DNA of 64,000 nucleotides from Halofilum ochraceum. GTDB taxonomy: Bacteria; Pseudomonadota; Gammaproteobacteria; XJ16; Halofilaceae. The DNA is taken from the NCBI RefSeq assembly GCF_001614315.2, contig NZ_LVEG02000014.1, positions 34,688 to 98,687 of the forward strand, written 5' to 3'. Positions within the stretch are counted from its first letter, which is position 1. The number at the start of each line of letters is the position of its first letter. The translations under genes were made by a program, and so were the position numbers. Below the pieces are notes generated by a model. That model was not told the DNA's origin. It worked only from the letters and a program-made list of their open reading frames with translations, and searched no databases. Below, one piece after another: positions 39,305 to 47,737 of the stretch.

Positions 39305-39383
39305 CCCGGCAGCAGCAGGGCTCGGTCGATCCCGCCCGGATGCGCTATCCTGCAGGCCACATTCAACGGTCGCCGGAGATCCC

Positions 39384-40844
39384 ATGAAACTTGAAGACCC
39401 GTCCCTGCTGCGTGATGCCTGCTTCATCGATGGTGAATGGGTGAAGGGCAGCGAGAGCCTGCCGGTCAAGAATCCGGCCACGGGTGACACGCTCGGCGAA
39501 GTCCCCCGTCTCGGGGAAAAGGAAACCCGCCAGGCGATCGAAGCGGCGAACCGCGCATTCCCGGAGTGGCGCCGCAAGACGGCCGCCGAACGCAGCGCGA
39601 TTCTGCGGCGCTGGTACGAACTCATGCATGAAAACGTCGAGGACCTCGGCCGGATCATGACGTCCGAACAGGGCAAGCCGTTCACCGAGGCCAAGGGCGA
39701 GGTCGCCTATGCCGCCTCCTTCCTCGAGTGGTTCGCCGAGGAAGGCAAGCGTGTCTACGGCGACATCATTCCCGAGCACACCGCGGATGCACGCATCGTC
39801 GTCACAAAGGAGCCGATCGGCGTATGCGCCGCGGTCACGCCGTGGAACTTCCCGCTTGCCATGATCACGCGCAAGGCCGGCGCCGCACTCGCCGCCGGTT
39901 GCCCGATGGTGGTCAAGCCGGCGGAACAGACGCCGCTGTCCGCGCTGGCGCTGGCGGAACTTGGTTCCCGGGCCGGTATCCCGGCCGGTGTCTTCAGCGT
40001 CATTACCGGACGGGCGAAGTCGATCGGCGGCGAGTTCACGAGCAATCCCACCGTGCGCAAACTCACCTTCACCGGCTCGACGGCGGTCGGGAAAATGCTG
40101 ATGGAACAGTGCGCCGCCACGGTCAAGAAGGTCTCGCTGGAACTCGGCGGCAATGCGCCGTTCATCGTTTTCGATGACGCCGACCTCGACGCCGCCGTCG
40201 AGGGCACGATCGCCTCCAAATACCGCAACACTGGCCAGACCTGCGTATGCGCCAATCGCATCCTGGTGCAGGACAGCGTCTACGACGCATTCGCCGAGAA
40301 ACTCGCGAAGCGCGTAGCCGGGCTGAAGGTCGGTGAAGGTTTCGGTGAGGGCGTCGTGCAGGGGCCGCTGATCGACGACAACGCGCTGGCCAAGGTGGAA
40401 GAGCACGTCGGCAACGCGCTCGAACACGGCGCGAAGGTCCTGACGGGCGGGCAGCGCCATGCGCTGGGCGGCACCTTCTACGAACCGACCGTTCTGACCG
40501 GCGTGACGCCGGAGATGCAGATCGCCGGCGAAGAGACCTTCGGCCCGGTGGCCCCGCTGTTCCGCTTCAGCACGGAACGCGAAGCGGTCGAGATGTCCAA
40601 CAATACCGAGGTCGGGCTCGCCTCCTACTTCTATACGCGCGACATCGGCCGCGCGTGGCGCGTCGGCCGCGAGCTCGAGTACGGCATCGTCGGCATCAAT
40701 ACCGGGCTGATCTCCACGGCCGTCGCGCCCTTCGGCGGGGTGAAGGAATCCGGTATGGGGCGCGAGGGCTCGAAGTACGGGATAGAGGACTTCCTCGAGG
40801 TGAAGTACATGTGCATGGGCGGGATCGATCCCGAGCTGCAGTAA
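39384..40844 (+). CDS. gabD: NAD(P)-dependent succinate-semialdehyde dehydrogenase
   Basis: An aldehyde dehydrogenase of 486 residues. It has the GabD hallmarks AAVTPWNFPLAMITRK, the catalytic Glu in VSLELGGNAPFIVFDDADLD and the nucleophile Cys in NTGQTCVCANRI, where the second Cys of the pair is typical of GabD. It oxidises succinate semialdehyde to succinate in GABA and related catabolism. It stands alone, with no gabT nearby; glutarate semialdehyde is a possible second substrate. Confidence 0.9.
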   Translation: MKLEDPSLLRDACFIDGEWVKGSESLPVKNPATGDTLGEVPRLGEKETRQAIEAANRAFPEWRRKTAAERSAILRRWYELMHENVEDLGRIMTSEQGKPFTEAKGEVAYAASFLEWFAEEGKRVYGDIIPEHTADARIVVTKEPIGVCAAVTPWNFPLAMITRKAGAALAAGCPMVVKPAEQTPLSALALAELGSRAGIPAGVFSVITGRAKSIGGEFTSNPTVRKLTFTGSTAVGKMLMEQCAATVKKVSLELGGNAPFIVFDDADLDAAVEGTIASKYRNTGQTCVCANRILVQDSVYDAFAEKLAKRVAGLKVGEGFGEGVVQGPLIDDNALAKVEEHVGNALEHGAKVLTGGQRHALGGTFYEPTVLTGVTPEMQIAGEETFGPVAPLFRFSTEREAVEMSNNTEVGLASYFYTRDIGRAWRVGRELEYGIVGINTGLISTAVAPFGGVKESGMGREGSKYGIEDFLEVKYMCMGGIDPELQ

Positions 40845-40934
40845 CGCAGGCCCGCGGCACTGAGACTCAGCGCCCGGAGGCCATCAAAGGCGGTCTCCGG
40901 GCGTATTCACCTTACCGGGTTTCACCCCCCGTGA

Positions 40935-41324
40935 GGGTTCCGGTCAGACTCCCTGCAATACGGGTTCTCGCCAAGGCGCCAAGCGCGCCAAGGGACGCAA
41001 AGAAAGATTGCAGGAGCGGCCTTGGCCGCGAAAGGGTTCCAGTCAGACTCCCTGCAATACGGGTTCTCGCCAAGGCGCCAAGCGCGCCAAGGGACGCAAA
41101 GAAAGATTGCAGGAGCGGCCTTGGCCGCGAACCGGTCTCGGGGCCCTCGCGGCTTTCATTGGCTGAGCGGCACAATTTTGCCAGTCACGTCCGTTGCCCG
41201 AGCAATTGACCCGGGCGTCGCGTGAGAGGACGCCGGTTCGCGAGCAAGCTCGCTCCTACAATGTTTTGCCTTCTTCGCGTCCCTTGGCGCGCTTGGCGCC
41301 TTGGCGAGAACCGGCATTGCAGGG
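40935..41324. repeat. REP-bearing palindrome (gcggccttggccgc / gcgagcaagctcgc) with 99-base tandem duplication
   Basis: The left half is duplicated in tandem: 40935-41033 and 41034-41132, 99 bases each and nearly identical. Each contains ccctgcaatacgggttctcg, ccaagggacgcaaagaaag and the REP hairpin gcggccttggccgc. The right half holds the REP gcgagcaagctcgctcctac and ends ggcgagaaccggcattgcag, complementary to the left start. REP cores match those common in Pseudomonas. It occupies most of the 529-base gap after gabD; no gene is seen. The related copy is at 45312-45586. Confidence 0.85.
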
Positions 41325-41373
41325 CGCGATGATCCGGTAACCCGGTGACACGAAGTCCAACGCAGCCTCGGCG

Positions 41374-42057
41374 CTACTGATCCGACCAGTGGAACCGCTG
41401 CATTTCCTGCATCCGCTCGCGCTGTTCGTCGGTGAGCACCTCGTGCATCCGGTTCTGCATCCGGACCTGCTGTTCGATCATGTCCCGCCGGGTTTCCATC
41501 ATGCGCGAGAAGGCATCGCCGACCTTACCGGGGTCCGGCGCCTCCTGCCCGTACGCCTCCATCATGTTGCGCCGGTGCTGCTGCATTTCCTGCATCATCT
41601 GCCAGTGCTCGCCGGCGTTCTCGCGCTGGATATCTTCCAGCCGTTGACGCTGTTCCGCCGACAGGCCAAGCACCCCGCTCATGTAAGGCCCCATCATGCC
41701 CTGGCCCATCATGCCCTGGCCCATCATGCCGGGGCCCATTCCCTGCCCCATCATGCCGGGACCCATTCCCTGCCCCATCATGCCGGGACCCATTCCCTGC
41801 CCCATCATGCCCGGGCCCATTCCCTGCCCCATCATGCCTTGCCCCATTCCGTGGCCCATCATTCCCTGGCCCTGACCGCGCATCATGCCCTGACCTTGGC
41901 CCTGACCGCCCATCATGCCTTGGCCCTGCGCCATCATGCCCTGGCCACCACCCATGCCGGACGCACTGCCGCCATGGGCAATGACCGCACCACTCGCCAG
42001 CGTGGCGGACAAAGCGAGTGCGAGGACTGCCCATTTTTTACTGATTGGTTCGTACAT
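41374..42057 (-). CDS. Periplasmic Met/Gly-rich repeat protein with Spy/LTxxQ-like C-terminus
   Basis: A product of 227 residues from MYEPISKKWAVLALALSATL; an ATG four codons upstream is less likely. The signal peptide ends near IAHG. Residues about 30-120 are runs of GQGMM and a nonapeptide GMGPGMMGQ, more than 25 Met in all. The C-terminal 100 residues are helical with LGLSAEQRQRLEDIQ and LTDEQRERMQEM, the LTxxQ-type signature of Spy/CpxP chaperones. Met-rich repeats commonly bind Cu(I)/Ag(I), so a periplasmic copper-binding or stress-chaperone role is plausible. Convergent neighbours give no further clue. Confidence 0.75.
   Translation of the reverse strand: MYEPISKKWAVLALALSATLASGAVIAHGGSASGMGGGQGMMAQGQGMMGGQGQGQGMMRGQGQGMMGHGMGQGMMGQGMGPGMMGQGMGPGMMGQGMGPGMMGQGMGPGMMGQGMMGQGMMGPYMSGVLGLSAEQRQRLEDIQRENAGEHWQMMQEMQQHRRNMMEAYGQEAPDPGKVGDAFSRMMETRRDMIEQQVRMQNRMHEVLTDEQRERMQEMQRFHWSDQ
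41735..41842. repeat. 27-base coding tandem repeat, four units
   Basis: Unit cccattccctgccccatcat plus gccggga, at 41735, 41762, 41789 and 41816; the first two are identical and the last diverges at its end. It encodes the nonapeptide GMGPGMMGQ (read on the minus strand). Shorter, degenerate units flank it. Likely to vary in copy number between strains. Confidence 0.9.
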
Positions 42058-42282
42058 CACGGATCCCATCCTGTCGTTGGTCGAAGGGTTCGCCCATATC
42101 GGCGTCTACGGTCCCTATAGTAGACGAGCATGACAACCATACTTTGATCCGCGTCAAACGAGCCCCTAAACCGCGGCCGGTTACGCCCCCGCGCGTGTCG
42201 CCCCGGACAACAGCCACCGCGTGTGGCCTTACCAGTGCCCACGTTAGTAGTATGCGCCCTTTCCCGAAGGCCCCCGACCCCG

Positions 42283-43620
42283 ATGCAGACCGCCGAGACC
42301 CCCGGATACCGCCGTACCTGGCAGCTCGCCTGGCCGATCATCCTGGCGAATTCGTCGATCCCGCTCGTCGGCGCGGTGGACACGGCGGTCATGGGGCATC
42401 TGCCCGACGCCGCCTATATCGGCGCGGTGGCGCTGGGCGCCAACCTGTTCTCGATCATCTACTGGGCCTTCGGCTTCCTGCGCATGGGCACGACGGGCTT
42501 CGTGGCGCAGGCCGCCGGTGCCGGCGACGGCGGCGAGGCCGCGGCGGCATTGAAGCGTGCCCTGCTGATCGCGGGCGGGCTGGCGCTCGCGGTGTGGTCG
42601 CTGCAGATCCCGATCGGGATGATCGCCTTTTACATGGTCGATGGCAGCGAGCGGGTCGAAGAACTCGCCCGGGTCTACTTCGGGTGGCGCATCTGGTCAG
42701 CGCCGGCGGTATTCGCCAATTACGCGATCGTCGGCACACTCATCGGGCTGCAGCGAACGCGTGACGTCCTCGTCGTCCAGCTGCTGCTGAATGGCACCAA
42801 CGTGGCCCTCGACCTGCTGTTCGTGCCGGTGCTCGGTTTCGGGGTCGAGGGCGTCGCCCTCGCCTCGGTGATCGCGGAGTTCACGGCGGTGGGCATCGGA
42901 CTCTGGCTGGTCGTACGCCGGCTGCGGCCGCTGCCGCGCCCCGGCCACCGAATCACCCTGCTCGAACCAGCCGCGCTGCGTGCGCTGATCCGGGTCAACG
43001 GCAATATCTTCGTGCGCACGCTTTGCCTGGTCCTGTCGCTGTTCTACTTCACCGCCGTGGGAACCGGGCTCGGCGAGGTCGTGGTGGCGGCCAATGCCAT
43101 CCTGCTGCAGTTGCTGTTCTTCCTCTCCTACGGGCTCGATGGCTTCGCCCACGCCGTCGAGGGGCTGGCGGGTTCGGCCCGCGGCGCCGGGCGCCGGGAC
43201 CAGTTCCGCGCGGCGGTGCGCACGAGCACCGTCTGCGCGGCCGCCCTCGCGGTCGGTTATTCCGTCGTGTACGCGCTGTTCGGCGGCGTCTTTATCGGCT
43301 GGATGACGGACCTGCCCGAGGTCCGGGAGCTGGCGACCACCTACCTGCCGTGGATGCTGCTGGCCCCGATCGTCGCCGTGTGGAACTTTCAGCTGGATGG
43401 CGTATTCATCGGCACGACCCGCACCGTCGAGATGCGCAACGGCATGCTGATCGCGGCCGGGGCATTCTGGCTCGCGACCGAACTGCTGGTGCCGGATCTC
43501 GGCAACCACGGGCTGTGGCTCGCCTTCATGGGGTTCTTCGTTCTGCGTGCACTGCTGCTCGCGCTGTGGTTACCGCGGATCGACCGGTCGATCGCAGCGG
43601 TCCCGCAGGCACCGGTGTAA
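42283..43620 (+). CDS. MATE-family multidrug/Na+ exporter (DinF/NorM type)
   Basis: An inner-membrane antiporter of 445 residues with about twelve TMs. The start MQTAETPGYRRTWQLAWPII is followed by TM1 motifs SSIPLVGAVDTAVMGHL, typical of the DinF branch; the internal half repeats the pattern (LLQLLFFLSYGLDGFAHAVE). A GTG 20 codons upstream is less likely. Exports cationic compounds using H+ or Na+. It lies alone. Confidence 0.92.
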   Translation: MQTAETPGYRRTWQLAWPIILANSSIPLVGAVDTAVMGHLPDAAYIGAVALGANLFSIIYWAFGFLRMGTTGFVAQAAGAGDGGEAAAALKRALLIAGGLALAVWSLQIPIGMIAFYMVDGSERVEELARVYFGWRIWSAPAVFANYAIVGTLIGLQRTRDVLVVQLLLNGTNVALDLLFVPVLGFGVEGVALASVIAEFTAVGIGLWLVVRRLRPLPRPGHRITLLEPAALRALIRVNGNIFVRTLCLVLSLFYFTAVGTGLGEVVVAANAILLQLLFFLSYGLDGFAHAVEGLAGSARGAGRRDQFRAAVRTSTVCAAALAVGYSVVYALFGGVFIGWMTDLPEVRELATTYLPWMLLAPIVAVWNFQLDGVFIGTTRTVEMRNGMLIAAGAFWLATELLVPDLGNHGLWLAFMGFFVLRALLLALWLPRIDRSIAAVPQAPV

Positions 43621-43626
43621 ACCGCC

Positions 43627-44190
43627 TCAGTCGACGGTATCGATATCGGTGACGCGCCCATCGGTCAGCCGCACCCGTCGATTGAGGTATTGGTCGCCGA
43701 ACGGGTAGTACCAGTCCTCGATCCAGACGTGGTGATAGCCGTGCTTGAGGCCGCCTCGATGGTCCCGCCGCAGCAGGCGCCGCGCCTCGCGCTGCACCGG
43801 TTCGCCGCAGCGGCTCAGCAGTTCATAGGCCGTCATGCCGGCGTTGACGTCGACCGGAACGCAGTCGCCAACCCGATCGCGTTCGCGGAAGCCGCGCCCG
43901 GGAGTGCGGATGCGCTGGAGCCGGCCATTGCGGAACCGCAGCTCGCGCAGCAGCCGCTGAGGGCCGAAGTTGTAGTACCAGAGTTCCTCGAGCACATGGC
44001 CATGACCATGCGCGTACAGCGGCTGGACATAATCGGGCTGACCACACGCCTCGCGCACCTCGAACGCGGGGTCCCCCTCATCGACCAGGCTGCCATTGCA
44101 GCGCAGCGCCTCCGCCCGCCCCGGGAGCAACAGCCCGGCGGCGGCCAGCACAAGGGGCAGCAACGGCGACAGAATCCGATTTTGTGTCAT
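43627..44190 (-). CDS. Exported DUF2845-like protein with two SmpA-like repeats
   Basis: A protein of 187 residues from MTQNRILSPLLPLVLAAAGL, whose hydrophobic stretch is a signal peptide ending near AEA. The mature part has two similar modules. The first runs from LRCNGSLVDEGDPAFEVREA to LRELRFRNGRLQRI and contains CGQP and WYYNFGP; the second runs from AGMTAYELLSRCGEP to RRVRLTDGRVTDID and contains DWYYPFG. This Cys-Gly-x-Pro ... Trp-Tyr-Tyr pattern is that of DUF2845 and SmpA/OmlA-like periplasmic domains. No function is known. Confidence 0.8.
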   Translation of the reverse strand: MTQNRILSPLLPLVLAAAGLLLPGRAEALRCNGSLVDEGDPAFEVREACGQPDYVQPLYAHGHGHVLEELWYYNFGPQRLLRELRFRNGRLQRIRTPGRGFRERDRVGDCVPVDVNAGMTAYELLSRCGEPVQREARRLLRRDHRGGLKHGYHHVWIEDWYYPFGDQYLNRRVRLTDGRVTDIDTVD

Positions 44191-44341
44191 ATTTCCCGTG
44201 GACTGGATCATATACACAGTATGACAGCGCTTGCCGGGCTTGGTGCCTGGACATCCAGACCCCGCCTCGCGGGGTAATATCCGGGTCACGCACGGAGACG
44301 TGCGTCACACCGCCCGCGTCGGGGACAAACGGAGGGAGCCC

Positions 44342-45238
44342 ATGAAAGGATCAGGATATACATACCGACGGATGACCCTGCTGCTGGCCTGCCTGCTGCT
44401 GCCGGCTGCCGGGCACGGCGCCACGCCGGTACACGCCGATGGTGTGCTCTGGGAGATCGAGGGTCCCGGCGAAACGCAGCCGAGCCACGTTCTCGGGACG
44501 ATCCACAGCGATGACCCCCGCGTGCTCGATCTCGATCCGACCATCGAGCGTGCGTTTCGATCGGCCCGGCGTTACGCCTTCGAACTCGATTTCGGCGCCG
44601 ATATCCAACAGACCATGGCGCGGGCGATGTTCGACCGGGCGCCGCCGACGCTGGAGGAACAACTCGGCGGACCAGACTGGCAACGCGCCCGCCGTGCGGC
44701 GCAGGCCCGGGGCGTTCCGGGCGACGCGCTGTTGCTGATGGAGCCCTGGGCACTCGCCATCACGCTGTCGGTACCCCCGATGGACCCGACCGCCACGCTG
44801 GATCGGGTCCTGTTCCAGCGTGCTTCCGATCTGGGGCGCCCGGTGACCGGTCTCGAGACGGCGGAGGAGCAGCTTGCCCTGTTCTCCGATCTGCCCGAAA
44901 CGCAACAGCTCGATCTGTTGCGCGCCACCCTCGACCTGGCCGAACAGGGCGGCCTCGCACCGATGTTCGAGTCCTTGACCCGGGCCTGGCTGCGCGGCGA
45001 TCTGGCCGCGCTCATGGAGATCGGCGAGAACAACCCGATGCTGCCGGACGCCGAGCGCAATGACGCCTTCATGGAGCGGGTCGTCGACGAACGCAACGAG
45101 CGCATGGTGGAGCGCATGCAGCCTCTGATCGAACGCGGCGGCGCGTTCGTCGCCGTCGGCGCGCTGCATCTGCCGGGCGAGCGCGGGGTATTGCGGCTGC
45201 TGGAAGAGGCCGGCTATACGGTCAAGCCAGTGGATTGA
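44342..45238 (+). CDS. TraB/GumN-family (TIKI-like) exported protein
   Basis: A protein of 298 residues from the ATG at 44342 with ggagggagccc upstream. The signal peptide includes MTLLLACLLLPAAGHG. The family core is HVLGTIHSDDPRVL near residue 60, MEPWALAI, GLETAEEQ in the middle, NERMVERMQPLIERGGAFVAV with GALHLPG at the end; the two His and a Glu correspond to the metalloprotease-like site of TIKI/TraB proteins. Physiological role in bacteria is unclear. Confidence 0.88.
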   Translation: MKGSGYTYRRMTLLLACLLLPAAGHGATPVHADGVLWEIEGPGETQPSHVLGTIHSDDPRVLDLDPTIERAFRSARRYAFELDFGADIQQTMARAMFDRAPPTLEEQLGGPDWQRARRAAQARGVPGDALLLMEPWALAITLSVPPMDPTATLDRVLFQRASDLGRPVTGLETAEEQLALFSDLPETQQLDLLRATLDLAEQGGLAPMFESLTRAWLRGDLAALMEIGENNPMLPDAERNDAFMERVVDERNERMVERMQPLIERGGAFVAVGALHLPGERGVLRLLEEAGYTVKPVD

Positions 45239-45311
45239 TATTCGGGGAATGCGCTTATCATCCCGGATCATGCCGTTTCGGACTTCGTGTTACCCGGTTA
45301 CCGGATCCACC

Positions 45312-45586
45312 GCTGTGCGTGAGGGTTCTCGCCAAGGCGCAGAGGGCGCCAAGGGACGCAAAGAAATGCTGTAGGAGCGGCCTTGGCCGCGAACCGGTTT
45401 CGGGGCCTTCGCGGTTCTTATTGGCTGGGCGGACGAATGTTGCCTGCAACGTCCGTTACCGGAACGATTGAAGAGACCTTGCGGGAGAGGACATCGGTTC
45501 GCGAGCAAGCTCGCTCCTACAATGTTTTGCCTTCTTCGCGTCCCTTGGCGCCCTCCGCGCCTTGGCGAGAACCCAAACTGCACAGC
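45312..45586. repeat. REP-bearing palindrome (gcggccttggccgc / gcgagcaagctcgc), copy 2
   Basis: The left arm holds gggttctcgccaaggcgc, ccaagggacgcaaagaaatg and REP tgtaggagcggccttggccg. The right arm holds gttcgcgagcaagctcgctc followed by ttcttcgcgtcccttggcgc and ggcgagaaccc. The halves are complementary overall, with an unpaired centre (ttattggctgggcggacgaa) that is shared with the copy at 41034-41324. It fills the 362-base gap between two genes; no ORF of interest. Confidence 0.85.
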
Positions 45587-45601
45587 GCCCGGATAGGAGT
45601 A

Positions 45602-45952
45602 TTACGCCTGCTCGGCCTTGCTGGCGCAGTGGATGCAGTACAGGACAGTCGGGTCGAATTCGAGGCGTTTCGGGTTGATCGGTTCGTCGCAGGACTGGCA
45701 CAGCCCATAGTCGCCGTCGTCGATCCGGCGTAACGCCGCCTCCGTGCGGCGCAGCGTTTCCTGGCGGCGGCGCTGGGCGGCCAGGCTCATCTGCTGGGCC
45801 CCGAGGGCGTCCATGCGCGACAGGCGCCCCTGACGCTGCTGATCGAGTTCGACCGTATTGGCGTCCGTGTTGCCGGTTGCCGCCGTCAGTTCCTCGCGCA
45901 GTTCCAGCAACCGTGCGCGGAACCACTCGGTATCGATATCGTCGTCGCTCAC
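45602..45952 (-). CDS. DksA/TraR-type C4 zinc-finger protein
   Basis: A protein of 116 residues. A helical N-terminal region with many Arg and Gln residues leads to the zinc finger CQSCDEPINPKRLEFDP and YCIHC, the C-x2-C-x17-C-x2-C spacing of DksA/TraR proteins. DksA binds the RNA polymerase secondary channel; this short form lacks the long coiled coil of DksA proper (151 residues in E. coli), so it is more TraR- or YbiI-like. RNA polymerase binding is inferred. Confidence 0.85.
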   Translation of the reverse strand: MSDDDIDTEWFRARLLELREELTAATGNTDANTVELDQQRQGRLSRMDALGAQQMSLAAQRRRQETLRRTEAALRRIDDGDYGLCQSCDEPINPKRLEFDPTVLYCIHCASKAEQA

Positions 45953-46038
45953 CGTCTACTCGTCCCGTCATTCCAGGCACCCGGACGGGTGCCGCAGCCG
46001 GATTGTCCCACAGGCCTCACGCCACGGGCACGGGCCGA

Positions 46039-47286
46039 TCATGTGTCCGCTGGCGTGCGCACCCGCATCAGCAGCAGTGCACCACCGCCGAACAGCAGCA
46101 GCAACGAAAGGATCCCGATCCGCGGATCGCCGGTCATCCAGCCGACCCAGCCGACCAGAACCGGCCCGATTACCGCGGCGAATTTCCCCATCATGTTATA
46201 GAAGCCGAAGAATTCGGCGGCGCAGTCGGCCGGGACGAGGCGGGCAAAGAACGAGCGCGACAGGGCCTGGACCCCACCCTGAACCAGGCCGATGGTCACC
46301 GCGAGGCCATAGAATTCCCACGTTGCGCTCATGGTCGACGCCCAGATCGTCGCCCCGGCATAGGCCGCCAGGGCCAACAGGATTCCGCCACGCGCACCCA
46401 GTGGCCTGGCGAGGCGACCGAACACCAGGGTCGCCGGAAAGCCGATAAACTGGACCAGCAGCAGCGCGGCGATCAGGTCGTTGGTGCCGAAACCGATCGA
46501 CATCCCGTAATCGACCGCCATCCGCACGACCGTGTCGACGCCGTCGATATAGAGGAAATAGCCGCCCAGAAACAGCGCGACCTGGCGATGCTTGCGGATA
46601 TCCCGCAGCGTCTGCAGGAGTTGAGCCGCCCCCTCGACGAAGGCCTGACCGAACGGCACCCGCGGGCCGTCGCGCTCCCCGACCGTACGCAGCAGCGGGA
46701 TCGAGAAGACGGCCCACCAGACCGCCGTGAGCAGGAACGACAACCGCACGGCGGCCGCACGGTCGGCCAGCCCGAACGTCTCCGGCATCAGCACGAGGGC
46801 CACGCAGCCTGCGAACAGGATCCCGCCGCCAAGATAGCCGAGCGCGTATCCGAGTGCCGAAACGCGATCCCCCTCCCCCCGCGGCGCGACCTCCGTGATC
46901 AGCGCGTCATAGAAAACATTCGCGCCCATGAACCCGACCGTCGCCACGGCGAAGGCACCGGCGGCGAACCCCCATTGTCCGGCACCGATCAGTGCCAGCG
47001 TCGCGGTGGCGAGGATGCCCAGCAGGGCAAAACGGATCAGGAAACGCCGCCGCAGGCCCGCGCGGTCGGCCACCGCGCCGAGTAGTGGCGCGAGCAGGAC
47101 GATCAGCAGGCTCGAGGCGGAATTGGCGGCACCGAGCCAGAAGGTGCGCTCCGCCTGCTCCAGCCCCGAGCCCCAGTAATCACGGAAGAACAGGGGAAAG
47201 AACCCGGCGATGACCACTGTGGCGTAGGCGGAATTGGCCCAGTCGTAGAACGCCCACGCGAAGATACGGCGGCGCTCCGGCGTCAT
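46039..47286 (-). CDS. MFS transporter, UMF1/Atg22-like
   Basis: A protein of 415 residues with about twelve TM helices. The start MTPERRRIFAWAFYDWANSA is diagnostic of the UMF1 (Atg22-type) family; ANSASSLLIVLLAPLLGAVAD and FFARLVPADCAAEFFGFYNM are further family motifs. Bacterial substrates are unknown; yeast Atg22 exports amino acids from the vacuole. It is divergent from the cbb3 oxidase operon. Confidence 0.9.
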   Translation of the reverse strand: MTPERRRIFAWAFYDWANSAYATVVIAGFFPLFFRDYWGSGLEQAERTFWLGAANSASSLLIVLLAPLLGAVADRAGLRRRFLIRFALLGILATATLALIGAGQWGFAAGAFAVATVGFMGANVFYDALITEVAPRGEGDRVSALGYALGYLGGGILFAGCVALVLMPETFGLADRAAAVRLSFLLTAVWWAVFSIPLLRTVGERDGPRVPFGQAFVEGAAQLLQTLRDIRKHRQVALFLGGYFLYIDGVDTVVRMAVDYGMSIGFGTNDLIAALLLVQFIGFPATLVFGRLARPLGARGGILLALAAYAGATIWASTMSATWEFYGLAVTIGLVQGGVQALSRSFFARLVPADCAAEFFGFYNMMGKFAAVIGPVLVGWVGWMTGDPRIGILSLLLLFGGGALLLMRVRTPADT

Positions 47287-47422
47287 GAATGCTTCGGCGG
47301 GGCGATCCCGCGGGCAATGTGCAGCATGCCGGGCATCCGGGTCAGTGGGAGCGGCTTACTATATGCGAGGCCCCGCGGCAGCAAAACCCGCCGGCCGGCT
47401 CGAATTGCACCAGTGCTCACTC

Positions 47423-47520
47423 GCAGGCCGGCTTTTGCCGACAGGCAACAGCCGGCCTGCCCCTGCGGCGCGGCCCAGCGATGTCCGCCGGCTGGCTCCC
47501 GCCGGTCGCAGGCCGGCCTG
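47423..47520. repeat. Inverted repeats of GCAGGCCGGC in the MFS-ccoN intergenic region
   Basis: gcaggccggc (47423-47432) and its exact complement gccggcctgc (47451-47460) form a 10-base stem, and a third copy forms the perfect 12-base palindrome CAGGCCGGCCTG (47509-47520). The 451-base gap 47287-47737 otherwise contains only the Anr/FNR-type promoter. Confidence 0.7.
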
Positions 47521-47579
47521 GCTGCCGCGATCCCCATGTGATTTCCGCCGGCGCGTAATAGAGTCCGCCCCCCCTGTAC

Positions 47580-47621
47580 TTGATCCTGATCAAGTCGCCG
47601 GCGATTCGACTCTGGTACGTT
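47580..47621 (+). promoter_or_regulatory. Anr/FNR box and promoter of the cbb3 oxidase operon
   Basis: TTGATCCTGATCAA (47580-47593) is a perfect TTGAT-N4-ATCAA FNR/Anr site. A TACGTT hexamer at 47616-47621 stands where the -10 of a class II (site centred at -41.5) promoter belongs, which puts the start near 47628, about 110 bases before ccoN. Induction under low oxygen follows from knowledge of Anr/FNR. Confidence 0.88.
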
Positions 47622-47737
47622 CCGCCTTTCGTTGACAACCGGTCGCGATCGACGGGGGAATAGCCGATCGATGTGTCGTATCAGCCCTGTCGTCGGCACA
47701 ATAGCCGGCAATCGCTTTCCAGCCAGGACCCGCAAGC

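Noticed and set aside
40935..41132. CRISPR-like direct repeats
   Set aside because: There are only two adjacent 99-base units with no unique spacers, and each contains a REP hairpin.
41735..41842. CRISPR-like 27-base repeats
   Set aside because: The units are contiguous, lie in frame inside a coding sequence and encode a nonapeptide repeat.
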